NCBI RefSeq assembly: GCF_030264295.1
Contig: NZ_CP127173.1
Coordinates: forward strand, 3,789,501 to 3,853,500
Length of the DNA stretch: 64,000 bases
Direction: 5' to 3'
Source of the DNA: Amycolatopsis nalaikhensis
Lineage (GTDB): Bacteria; Actinomycetota; Actinomycetes; Mycobacteriales; Pseudonocardiaceae
This document shows, piece by piece, positions 53,586 to 61,178 of the stretch. The notes under the pieces are model-generated. The model searched no databases. It was not told where the DNA came from and saw only the letters and a list, made by a program, of their open reading frames with translations. Positions within the stretch are counted from its first letter, which is position 1. Each line of letters starts with the position of its first letter. The translations under genes and the position numbers were made by a program.

Positions 53586-54269
53586 ATGACCGTCCGCACC
53601 GAGATCAGACCCGCGGCACCTCGACCGAAAACGACCTGGTGGCGACGGCCCTGGGTGGCGCCGCTCGCCTTGATCGTCGCCGTTTTCCTCGCCTACTCCG
53701 TGCCGCCCTACCTCACCCTCGACCCGGCGCGGTCTCGCGTGCCCGCGCCGGCCGGGTTCGCCGCGCACTACTGGTTCCTCGTCGCCCACATCACCTTCGG
53801 GACCATCGCCATCGTCGGTGTCATCCTGCAGATCTGGCCGTGGCTGCGCCGGACGCACCCCGTCGTGCACCGTCGCGTCGGGCGTGTCTACGTCTTCGCC
53901 GGGGCCCTGCCGTCAGCCGTGATGGCCGGGATCATCGGCGCGGTCAGCCCGTTCGGCCCGGTCGTCGGCGCGCTCGACGTCGTCGCCGCCCTGCTGTGGC
54001 TCGGGTTCACGCTCGCCGGGTGGCGGGCGATCCGGCAGCGGCGCTACGCGGACCACCGGAAGTGGATGGTCCGCAGCTTCGCCATGACCATGAACACGCT
54101 GATGAGCCGCGCTCTCTCGCCGATCGCGTTCCTGCTCGTCATGCCGCGCGTCGAGGACAAGGAAGAGCTGATCCTGACCGCGGGGACGCTGTCCGCGGTC
54201 CTCAGCGTGCTCAGCTTGCTGCTGCTCAGCCAGTGGTGGCTCGACCGGAAGCCAGCCACCGCGCGATGA
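53586..54269 (+). CDS. DUF2306 membrane protein
   Basis: A 227-residue protein with about five or six membrane helices. The family motif HYWFLVAHITFGTIAIVGVILQIWPWLR and the later HRRVGRVYVFAG and DHRKWMVRSFAMTMNTLMSR are characteristic of DUF2306, which contains conserved histidines. The role is unknown. Its last 44 bp overlap the end of the convergent acyl-CoA dehydrogenase. Confidence 0.85.
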   Translation: MTVRTEIRPAAPRPKTTWWRRPWVAPLALIVAVFLAYSVPPYLTLDPARSRVPAPAGFAAHYWFLVAHITFGTIAIVGVILQIWPWLRRTHPVVHRRVGRVYVFAGALPSAVMAGIIGAVSPFGPVVGALDVVAALLWLGFTLAGWRAIRQRRYADHRKWMVRSFAMTMNTLMSRALSPIAFLLVMPRVEDKEELILTAGTLSAVLSVLSLLLLSQWWLDRKPATAR

Positions 54270-55380
54270 TCGTCCGCTGGATCTCCGACGCGCCTTCGTA
54301 GATCCGCGGCGCCCGGACCTCGCGGTAGAGGTGTTCGAGCAGGTGCCCGCGCCGCAGCGCGCGGGCACCGTGCAGCTGCACCGCCGAGTCGACGACGAAC
54401 TGCGCCGCCTCGGTGGCGAACAGCTTCGCCATCGCCGCGCGGCCGGCGAGGTTCTCCTCGCCCGCGTCGTACGCTCCCGCCGCCGCGTAGACCAGCAGCC
54501 GGGCCGCTTCCGTGCGCGTCGCCATCTCCGCCAGCGCGTGCGCCACCGCCTGCTGCTTGATCAGCGGGCCACCGAAGGCTTCCCGCTGTCCCGTGTAGTC
54601 CACAGTGGCGTCCAGCGCGGCCTGCGCCATCCCGACGGCGAACGCGCCGACGCTCGGGCGGAACAGGTCCAGCGTGCGCATCGCCACGGCGAACCCGCGG
54701 TTCTCTTCGCCGAGCAGTTCTTCGCGCCGGACCTCGACGCCGTCGAACGTGACCGTGCCGATCGGGTGCGGGCTCACCAGGTCCAGGTGCTCGCCGGACA
54801 GTCCGGCCCGGTCGCCCGGCACGACGAACGCGCTCACGCCGCGCGCGCCCGCACCCGGCGTCGTTCGGGCGAACACGGTGTAGAAGTCGGCTTCCGGGGC
54901 GTTCGAAATCCACATCTTCTCGCCAGTCAGGCGCCAGCCGTCGCCGTCCGGCTCTGCCGCCAGCGACAGCGCCGCCGCGTCCGAACCGGCGTCCGGCTCG
55001 GTCAACGCGAACGCCGCCACCGCGTCACCCGCCGCGACGGCGGGCAGCCACTTCGCGACCTGGTCGTCCTGTCCGGACTGGAGGACCGGGTAGGTTCCCA
55101 AGCCCTGCAACGCCAACGCCGTCTCGGCCTCCGTGCTCACCGTGGCGAGGTTCTCGCGCAGGATGCACAGGTCCGTCGCGGCCGCCTGGCGCGACGGCTT
55201 TCCTTCCGCGACACCGGGGAAGAGCCGCGCGAGGAGGCCGAGCGCACCCATCGCCTTGAGGAGCGGGCGGTTCACCGCACCCTCCACACCGGACTCGGCG
55301 AGCGGGAGCAGCTGCTCGGCGGCCAGCCGCCGGACATCGGCGGCGAAAGCCAGCTGCGCGGGGTCAAGGGTGAAGGTCAT
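54226..55380 (-). CDS. Acyl-CoA dehydrogenase
   Basis: A 384-residue flavoenzyme. FALTEPDAGSDAAA and WISNAPEADFYTVF are FAD/substrate signatures; the C-terminal RIYEGASEIQRT places the catalytic glutamate near 362. Its ATG overlaps the stop of the salicylyl/anthraniloyl-CoA hydroxylase (4 bp), so both lie in one operon, and it may act on the hydroxylase product or a ring-derived CoA ester. Its 3' end overlaps the DUF2306 gene by 44 bp. Confidence 0.9.
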   Translation of the reverse strand: MTFTLDPAQLAFAADVRRLAAEQLLPLAESGVEGAVNRPLLKAMGALGLLARLFPGVAEGKPSRQAAATDLCILRENLATVSTEAETALALQGLGTYPVLQSGQDDQVAKWLPAVAAGDAVAAFALTEPDAGSDAAALSLAAEPDGDGWRLTGEKMWISNAPEADFYTVFARTTPGAGARGVSAFVVPGDRAGLSGEHLDLVSPHPIGTVTFDGVEVRREELLGEENRGFAVAMRTLDLFRPSVGAFAVGMAQAALDATVDYTGQREAFGGPLIKQQAVAHALAEMATRTEAARLLVYAAAGAYDAGEENLAGRAAMAKLFATEAAQFVVDSAVQLHGARALRRGHLLEHLYREVRAPRIYEGASEIQRTIIARWLASGRATTG

Positions 55381-57719
55381 GCGGGTGCTCCCGGTCGCCA
55401 GCGGGCATGGGCGGTTCCGGCCGGGCCGGAGCGGACGAGGTCGAGCCGCGGTTCCGGGCCGTCACTGCGGCCGGTCTGCGGCTTGCGGCTGCCCGCCGCG
55501 AACGGCTTCGGCCACGGCATCGGGTAGCCCTGTTCGGCCGCCGCGTGCAACGTCCACTGTGGATCATAGAGGTGCGTGCGGCCCAGCGCGCAGAGATCCG
55601 CGCGGCCGGCCAGGATCAGCGAGTTGACGTCGTCGTAGGACGAAATCGCGCCGACGGCGATCACCGCGATCCCGTATTCCTCGCCGATCTCGTTGCGGAT
55701 CCGGTCGGCGTACGGCGTCTGGTAGCTGCGGCCGTACTGCGGCTTTTCCTCGCTGACGACCTGGCCGGTCGAGACGTCGATGCCCGCGGCGCCGTGCTCG
55801 GCGAACGCCCGGGCGATCTCGACCGCCTCGTCGGCGTCGACCCCGCCCTCGCACCAGTCGGTCGCCGAGATCCGGACGGTCATCGGCCGTCCGGCGGGCC
55901 AGGCGGCGCGCACGGCGTCGAAGACTTCGAGTGGGAAGCGCAGGCGGTTCTCCAGCGAGCCGCCGTATTCGTCGGTGCGCTGGTTGGTCAGCGGGGAGAG
56001 GAAAGACGACAGCAGGTAGCCGTGCGCGCAGTGCAGTTCGAGGACGTCGAACCCGGCGCGGGCGGCGGCTTCCGCGCACGCGACGAACTGGTCCTTGATC
56101 TCGGCCATTTCCGAAGTGGACAGTTCACGCGGGACCTGGTTGCGGTCGGAGTAGGGCAACGCCGACGGCGCGCAGACTTCCCAGTTGTCGGCCGGGAGCG
56201 GCTCGTCGATGCCGTCCCACATCAGTTTCGTCGAGCCCTTGCGCCCGGAGTGTCCCAATTGGACACCGATGCGAGCGGGCGTCTGCGTGTGCACGAAGTC
56301 GACGACCCGCTTCCACGCGGCTTCCTGCTCCGGCGTGTACAACCCGCCGCAGCCGGGCGTGATCCGGCCTTCGGGGGAGACGCAGACCATCTCCGTCATC
56401 ACCAGCCCGGCGCCGCCGAGGGCCTTGCTGCCCAGGTGCACCAGGTGGAAGTCGCCGGGCACGCCGTCCACCGCGGAGTACATGTCCATCGGGGACACGA
56501 TGATCCGGTTGGGCAGCTCCAGCTCGCCGAGCTTGAACGGCTGGAACATCGGCGGCCGCGACGTCGTCCCGAGCTTCCGCGCGAACCAGTGGTCCAGCTC
56601 GGCCGCGAACTCCGGGTCACGCAGGCGGAGGTTGTCGTAGGTGACGCGTCGGCTGCGCGTGAGGATGTTGAACGCGAACTGCGGCGGCTCCTGGTGGGTG
56701 TACTGCGCGATGTTCTCGAACCACTCCAGGCTGGCCTGCGCGGCGCGCTGCGTCGACGTGACGACCGGGCGGCGCTCCAGCTCGTACGCCTTCAGGGCTT
56801 CGGTGACGCCGTCGTTTTCGTGCAGGCACGCGGCCAGCGCGAGCGCGTCCTCCATCGCCAGCTTGGTGCCGGAGCCGATCGAGAAGTGCGCGGTGTGCGC
56901 GGCGTCGCCGAGGAGGACGACGTTGCCGTGCACCCAGCTCTCGCAGCGCACGGTGCCGAACGACACCCACTTCGAGTTGTTGGCCATGATCTCGTGCCCG
57001 CCGAGGACGTCGGCGCACAGCTCGCGGATCAGCGCGATCGACTTCTCGTCGCTCTCGCCCGGCTTGAGCGCGGTCGCCGCGACCGGGCCGAACGTCCGCT
57101 GCCAGACGTCTTCCTGCACCTCGAGGATGAACGTGCTGCCGTCGCGGCCGTACGGGTAGCCGTGGATCTGCATGATCCCGGCCGGGGTCTCGAGGACGTA
57201 GAACTTGAAGGCGTCGAACACGAGGTCCGTGCCGAGCCAGATGTAGCGGCACCGCCGGGTCTCGACGCTCGGCCGGAAGTGCTCGGCGTACCGCGCCCGC
57301 GTCGCCGAGTTGACGCCGTCGGCGGCGATGACCAGGTCGTAGCCCGACAGGTCGGCGGGCGCCTCCTCGCGGAAGTGCAGCCCGACGCCGAGCTCGGCGC
57401 AGCGGCTCTGGAGGATGCCGAGCAAGCGCTTGCGGCTCATCGCCGCGAAGCCGTGGCCGCCGGAGGTGGTGACCGTGCCGCGGTAGTGCACGTCGATGTC
57501 GTCCCAGCGGGCGAACTCGGCCTTCATGGCTTCGTGCACCGCCGCATCGGCGTGTTCGATGCCGCCGAGCGTCTCGTCGGAGAACACGACGCCGAAGCCG
57601 AACGTGTCGTCCGGGGCGTTGCGCTCCCAGACGGTGATTTCGTGGCCGGGACCGAGCTGTTTCGCCAGCGCGGCGAAGTACAGGCCCGCCGGGCCGCCGC
57701 CGATGACCGCGATTCGCAC
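55377..57719 (-). CDS. Bifunctional salicylyl-CoA 5-hydroxylase / anthraniloyl-CoA monooxygenase-reductase
   Basis: A 780-residue fusion. Residues 1-375 are a PHBH-like flavin hydroxylase (IGGGPAGLYFAALAKQLGPG, and GNVVLLGDAAHTAHFSIGSG); 380-750 are an Old Yellow Enzyme-type barrel (PMDMYSAVDGVPGDFHLVHL, HCAHGYLLSSFLSPLTNQR). This architecture is known from Streptomyces salicylyl-CoA 5-hydroxylase (SdgC) and Azoarcus 2-aminobenzoyl-CoA monooxygenase/reductase. The start GTG at 57719 is preceded by a TTGACG/TACCCT promoter that leaves almost no leader. It forms an operon with an acyl-CoA dehydrogenase; a RidA gene is divergent and a PaaX regulator is nearby. Confidence 0.9.
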   Translation of the reverse strand: MRIAVIGGGPAGLYFAALAKQLGPGHEITVWERNAPDDTFGFGVVFSDETLGGIEHADAAVHEAMKAEFARWDDIDVHYRGTVTTSGGHGFAAMSRKRLLGILQSRCAELGVGLHFREEAPADLSGYDLVIAADGVNSATRARYAEHFRPSVETRRCRYIWLGTDLVFDAFKFYVLETPAGIMQIHGYPYGRDGSTFILEVQEDVWQRTFGPVAATALKPGESDEKSIALIRELCADVLGGHEIMANNSKWVSFGTVRCESWVHGNVVLLGDAAHTAHFSIGSGTKLAMEDALALAACLHENDGVTEALKAYELERRPVVTSTQRAAQASLEWFENIAQYTHQEPPQFAFNILTRSRRVTYDNLRLRDPEFAAELDHWFARKLGTTSRPPMFQPFKLGELELPNRIIVSPMDMYSAVDGVPGDFHLVHLGSKALGGAGLVMTEMVCVSPEGRITPGCGGLYTPEQEAAWKRVVDFVHTQTPARIGVQLGHSGRKGSTKLMWDGIDEPLPADNWEVCAPSALPYSDRNQVPRELSTSEMAEIKDQFVACAEAAARAGFDVLELHCAHGYLLSSFLSPLTNQRTDEYGGSLENRLRFPLEVFDAVRAAWPAGRPMTVRISATDWCEGGVDADEAVEIARAFAEHGAAGIDVSTGQVVSEEKPQYGRSYQTPYADRIRNEIGEEYGIAVIAVGAISSYDDVNSLILAGRADLCALGRTHLYDPQWTLHAAAEQGYPMPWPKPFAAGSRKPQTGRSDGPEPRLDLVRSGPAGTAHARWRPGAPA

Positions 57720-57726
57720 GCCGTCC

Positions 57727-57756
57727 AGGGTATGTCGTCATGACTACGACCGTCAA
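57727..57756 (-). promoter_or_regulatory. Minus-strand promoter giving a leaderless transcript
   Basis: On the minus strand TTGACG (57756-57751) and TACCCT (57732-57727) are 18 bp apart. Transcription would begin at about 57719-57720, that is at the GTG of the hydroxylase. The region is also the start of the divergent RidA gene, so one regulator could act on both. Confidence 0.45.
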
Positions 57757-57777
57757 TAACGCGAAAGATGGCGTACG

Positions 57778-58179
57778 GTGTCCGGCATGGAACGCATCAA
57801 CCCGCCGGAGCTCGGCAAGCCCTCCGGGTTCTCGCACGCGGTGGTGGCCGAGGGCCGCGTCGTCTTCCTCGCCGGGCAGACGGCGCTGGACGCGTCGAAC
57901 AAGATCGTCGGCGACGGCGTCGTCGAGCAGTTCGAACGCGCGCTGGGCAACCTGCTGGCATCGCTGCGCGCGGCGGGCGGTGCGCCGGAAGACCTGTGCA
58001 GCGTGACGATCTACATCGTCGACATGGAGGACTACCGCGCCCACGCACGCGAGATCGGCGCGGTCTGGCGGCGGCTCGCGGGCACGGAGTACCCGGCGAT
58101 GGCGGGCATCGGCGTCGCCCGGCTGTGGGACGAGGAGGCGCTGGTCGAGGTCCAGGGCTTCGCGGTCGTGAGTGTTTAG
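57778..58179 (+). CDS. RidA-family protein
   Basis: A 133-residue YjgF/YER057c/UK114-type protein. GFSHAVVAEGRVVFLAGQTA, the central CSVTIYIVDMEDYRA and the later VARLWDEEALVEVQGFAVV follow the family pattern of the imine/enamine deaminase fold. The usual arginine in the active site is not obvious in this copy, so it may be a Rid subfamily other than RidA. The start may be GTG 57778 or ATG 57787. The last codons and TAG come from the left arm of a palindrome. It is divergent from the bifunctional hydroxylase. Confidence 0.85.
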   Translation: MSGMERINPPELGKPSGFSHAVVAEGRVVFLAGQTALDASNKIVGDGVVEQFERALGNLLASLRAAGGAPEDLCSVTIYIVDMEDYRAHAREIGAVWRRLAGTEYPAMAGIGVARLWDEEALVEVQGFAVVSV

Positions 58180-58195
58180 GGCGGTTCTAACCGCC
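58166..58195. repeat. Left part of IS-split palindrome (hairpin family copy 4) with target duplication
   Basis: TCGTGAGTG and the stem up to AACCGCC are present, then the IS begins. The last 17 bases (58179-58195, GGGCGGTTCTAACCGCC) recur exactly at 59507-59523 on the other side of the IS. The intact element would be the reverse complement of copy 1 (7971-8014). Confidence 0.9.
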
Positions 58196-59506
58196 TGTCC
58201 CAGTTCAGGACATCGTGAACAGGTGATGTTTCAGGACATCGTGGACACTGACCGGCCTGTCAGTGTGGTGACCAGTAGTTGTGTGGTGATCATGCGGCGA
58301 TGGGCAGAGCAGGGTTTTCGATGGATCCTGAGTTCGTCGCCGCGGTCGCGCAGGCCGCGTCGGGTGAGAAAATCAACATCGCACGGTTCTGCCGCGAGCA
58401 CGGCGTGTCCCGCACGGTGTTCCACAAGTACCTGAACCGGTTCCGCGCCGAAGGCGCCGAAGGGTTCACCCGCCGCAGCACCGCCCCGCACCACCACCCG
58501 GCCGCGCTCGGGCCGACGGTGGCGGAGGCGGTGCTGCGGGCCCGCAAAGAACTCGCCGACGAAGGGCTCGACAACGGGCCGATCTCGATCCGCTGGCGGC
58601 TGGAAGCCCAGGGCCACGACCGGGTGCCATCGCAGTCGGCGGTCTACCGGATCCTGCGCGAACACGGCCAGATCGTCCCGCAACCCCGCAAGAAACCCCG
58701 CACCCGGCGCCGGTTCGAATACGCCGACCCCAACGGCTGCTGGCAGATCGACGGCATGGAACACTACCTCGCCGACGGCACCAAGGTCTGCATCATCCAG
58801 CTCCTCGACGACCACTCCCGCCTCGACGTCGGCACCTACGCCGCGGACAGCGAGAACACCACCAACGCCTGGGCCGCGCTGCAACACGCCTTCGCCGGCT
58901 ACGGCCTGCCCGTCAAACTCCTCTCCGACAACGGGCTGGCCTTCTCCGGCAAACACCGCGGCCGGATGGTCGAACTCGAACGCCACCTCGCCCAGCTCGG
59001 CGTCACCACCATCGCCTCCACCCCGCACCACCCGCAAACCTGCGGCAAGGACGAACGCAGCCACCAGACCCTGCAGAAATGGCTCGCCGCCCGACCACCC
59101 GCCGACAACCTCGCAACCCTGCAACGGCTTCTCGACGAATACCGCACGATCTACAACAACCGCCGCCACCAAAGCCTCAACGGCCTCACCCCACAGCAGC
59201 GCTACGACGCCCGACCGAAAGCCACCCCCGCCACCGGCCCTCGCCGGCCCAGCGGCGTCACCACCCGACCTGTCTCAGCCACCGGCGTGATCGCCTTCTC
59301 CGGCTGCTCCATCGTCCTGGGACGCACCTGGGCCGGTCACACCGCCACCATCTACTGGCAAGGCGACCGCGTCACAGTCATGATCAACGACACGGTCGCC
59401 CGCCAGCTCACCCTAGACCGATCGGTACGCTACCAACGCCTCACCAACCCCAAACTGTCCGCGAAGTCCTGAAACACATCTGTTCACGAAGTCCTGAAAC
59501 ATGACA
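58196..59506 (+). mobile_element. IS481-family insertion sequence, 1311 bp, intact
   Basis: Ends are TGTC...GACA. The terminal 26 bases (58196-58221 and 59481-59506) are imperfect inverted repeats, 21 of 26 identical, sharing TTCAGGAC and TCGTGAACA. Each end has a second inner copy of that motif 25-26 bp inside (58230 and 59457-59473), likely transposase sites. One full-length DDE transposase is inside. A 17-bp target duplication flanks it. The element lies between the convergent RidA and PaaX genes, inside their shared hairpin, so neither gene is broken. Confidence 0.9.
58321..59472 (+). CDS. IS481-family transposase
   Basis: A 383-residue DDE transposase. An N-terminal helix-turn-helix (KINIARFCREHGVSRTVFHK) is followed by the rve integrase core with Asp144 (CWQIDGMEH), Asp203 (LLSDNGLAF) and Glu245 (GKDERSHQT). 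A short C-terminal beta domain follows (GVIAFSGCSIVLGRTW), as in IS481 relatives. ATG at 58321 has AGCAGGG upstream; frames at 58279 or 58300 are possible starts. The frame is intact, so the element may be active. Confidence 0.92.
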   Translation: MDPEFVAAVAQAASGEKINIARFCREHGVSRTVFHKYLNRFRAEGAEGFTRRSTAPHHHPAALGPTVAEAVLRARKELADEGLDNGPISIRWRLEAQGHDRVPSQSAVYRILREHGQIVPQPRKKPRTRRRFEYADPNGCWQIDGMEHYLADGTKVCIIQLLDDHSRLDVGTYAADSENTTNAWAALQHAFAGYGLPVKLLSDNGLAFSGKHRGRMVELERHLAQLGVTTIASTPHHPQTCGKDERSHQTLQKWLAARPPADNLATLQRLLDEYRTIYNNRRHQSLNGLTPQQRYDARPKATPATGPRRPSGVTTRPVSATGVIAFSGCSIVLGRTWAGHTATIYWQGDRVTVMINDTVARQLTLDRSVRYQRLTNPKLSAKS

Positions 59507-59537
59507 GGGCGGTTCTAACCGCCCTAAACACTCACGA
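59507..59537. repeat. Right part of IS-split palindrome (hairpin family copy 4)
   Basis: It begins with the duplicated GGGCGGTTCTAACCGCC (59507-59523), continues CTAAA and ends CACTCACGA. Together with 58166-58195 and after removal of the IS and one duplication it restores a perfect 44-bp palindrome. It ends 17 bp before the PaaX stop. Confidence 0.9.
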
Positions 59538-59553
59538 CAACTTGCGCCGAGGC

Positions 59554-60408
59554 TCAGCCGAGGTTGATCGACTTGGCGACGTATGCCCTCGCCGGGTCCT
59601 CCAGGCGGTTGTGCAGCTCGAAGAACACCTCGGCCGCGCGGATACCCGACCAGTCGCGGGGCAGGAACTCCGCGGGCAGGCCAGGGTCGAGGTAGGGCAT
59701 GCGCCGCCAGCCGGTGAGCACCCGGACGTAGTCGGCGAAGGCCTCGTCGTCGGCCACCGACTTGCGGCGCTGCCAGCGGCGCAACGCGGGGGCGTGCTCG
59801 TCGAGGAACGTCGTGTACAGCTCGTCGAGGCGGTCGAGGTCCCACCAGTCGCGGACCTTCGCGGCGACGTCGCCGAAGGCCAGGTGGTCGGCGCGGAACA
59901 GGTCGGCGTACCCGGCGAGACCGAGCCGGGTCAGGGCTTCCGCGGTCGCGGCGTGGAGGTGGGCCGGGGCGATCCAGACCCCGGAGGCGGCGGTGCCGAA
60001 GCCCATCCGGGCGAGCTGGGTGCGCAGCAGGTGGCGCTTGTGGCGTTCGGTCTCCGGCACGGAGAAGACGGCGAGGAGCCAGCCGTCGGCCGGGGTCGCG
60101 CGCTCGCGGCGGAAGATGCGTTCGTCGCCTTCGCGGAGGATCTCGCGGGCGTCGTCGGAGAGCTCGTACCCGGCGGTCGCGCCCCGGCGGACCGCCTCGA
60201 GGATGCCGCGCCGCTTCAGCCGGGAGATGGATGAGCGCACGGCGGGCTCGTCGACGCCGACGGCGGCCAGCAGGTCGATCAGCGAGGCGACGGAGAGCCA
60301 GCCGCCCTCCGTGCGGGAGTAGAGGCCGTACACGGTGACGATGAGCTGACGAGGCTGGGCCGCACGGCCGGAGCCGTCCAGTTCGGTTGCCTCGGGTACG
60401 GCCGTCAT
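59554..60408 (-). CDS. PaaX-family transcriptional regulator
   Basis: A 284-residue PaaX protein. The N-terminal winged helix (QLIVTVYGLYSRTEGGWLSV, GVDEPAVRSSISRLKRRGIL) and the central WLLAVFSVPETERHKRHLLR and C-terminal PRDWSGIRAAEVFFELHNRL regions are family features. PaaX-type repressors sense aryl-CoA thioesters such as phenylacetyl-CoA. Here the nearest aryl-CoA enzyme is the bifunctional hydroxylase beyond the IS, so it may sense salicylyl- or anthraniloyl-CoA. ATG at 60408. Confidence 0.9.
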   Translation of the reverse strand: MTAVPEATELDGSGRAAQPRQLIVTVYGLYSRTEGGWLSVASLIDLLAAVGVDEPAVRSSISRLKRRGILEAVRRGATAGYELSDDAREILREGDERIFRRERATPADGWLLAVFSVPETERHKRHLLRTQLARMGFGTAASGVWIAPAHLHAATAEALTRLGLAGYADLFRADHLAFGDVAAKVRDWWDLDRLDELYTTFLDEHAPALRRWQRRKSVADDEAFADYVRVLTGWRRMPYLDPGLPAEFLPRDWSGIRAAEVFFELHNRLEDPARAYVAKSINLG

Positions 60409-60460
60409 CGGGCCACAATAACAACAGACGCCGGGATCGCTCCGCTACGATTTCGCCGCG

Positions 60461-61135
60461 ATGCTGCCAGCCACCAAGGGGATCTTCGACCGGCTCACCC
60501 GCCGCGGGCGCCTGATGACCAAGCGGACCTGCGACCGGCAGGGCCACGTCCTGCGCAGCGGCCGCTTCCTCTTCCGGACGCCGACCGCGTGGGAGTACGC
60601 CGCCGCCGTTGCCTGTGGCAGTGATCCCGCCGCTCAGCGGTGGCTCGGGTGGCAGCGCGACTCCGTCGTCGCCGAGTCCGCGCGGGCCGATGCCCTGCGC
60701 GTCGTGCCCGGGACCGGCCCCGATTGGGTGTCGCCCGATCCGCAGTCCGTCGACCTCGTCATGATCGACGTCGAGGCCAACCGCTGCGTCGGGCTCGTCA
60801 GCGTGCACACCGGCGAGGACGGCGGCCCGGAGACCGGCGGCTACCTCGCCCCCGACTACCGCGGCCGCGGCCACGGCCGGGTGCTCTTCGCCGCCGGGCT
60901 GACCCTGGCGCACGAACACCTCGGGCTCCCGCGGGTGCGGGCCGGCGCCGAGGTCGGCAACGTCGCCAGCGCGCGGTCGCTGGAGGCCGCCGGGCTCGCC
61001 CGCGTCGCCGGGCCGCCGACCTACCGGCTGCCGGACGGCCGCGTCACCGAGGCCTGGTGGTTCCAGCACGACGTCCCGCGGACCACCCGCTGCGGCGGCC
61101 CGCAAGCGACGTGGTTCCCGGTGTCGCTGCTCTGA
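60461..61135 (+). CDS. GNAT-family N-acetyltransferase
   Basis: A 224-residue RimJ/RimL-like acetyltransferase. The acetyl-CoA loop is YRGRGHGRVLFAAGLTLAHEHLG, after ETGGYLAPDYR, and the N-to-A step EVGNVASARSLEAAGLARV is typical of N-acetylation of ribosomal-protein-like substrates or antibiotics. ATG at 60461; residues 1-40 (MLPATKGIFDRLTRRG) are an unusual extension that may belong to a later start at LMTKRT. The substrate is unknown. Confidence 0.82.
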   Translation: MLPATKGIFDRLTRRGRLMTKRTCDRQGHVLRSGRFLFRTPTAWEYAAAVACGSDPAAQRWLGWQRDSVVAESARADALRVVPGTGPDWVSPDPQSVDLVMIDVEANRCVGLVSVHTGEDGGPETGGYLAPDYRGRGHGRVLFAAGLTLAHEHLGLPRVRAGAEVGNVASARSLEAAGLARVAGPPTYRLPDGRVTEAWWFQHDVPRTTRCGGPQATWFPVSLL

Positions 61136-61178
61136 AGCTTCGGCCGCCGCCGACGTTTCCCGCGGCTAACTTCGCCGC

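Noticed and set aside
55377..60408. Complete salicylate-gentisate pathway
   Set aside because: No gentisate dioxygenase, maleylpyruvate isomerase or salicylyl-AMP ligase is seen in the window, so a full pathway cannot be claimed.
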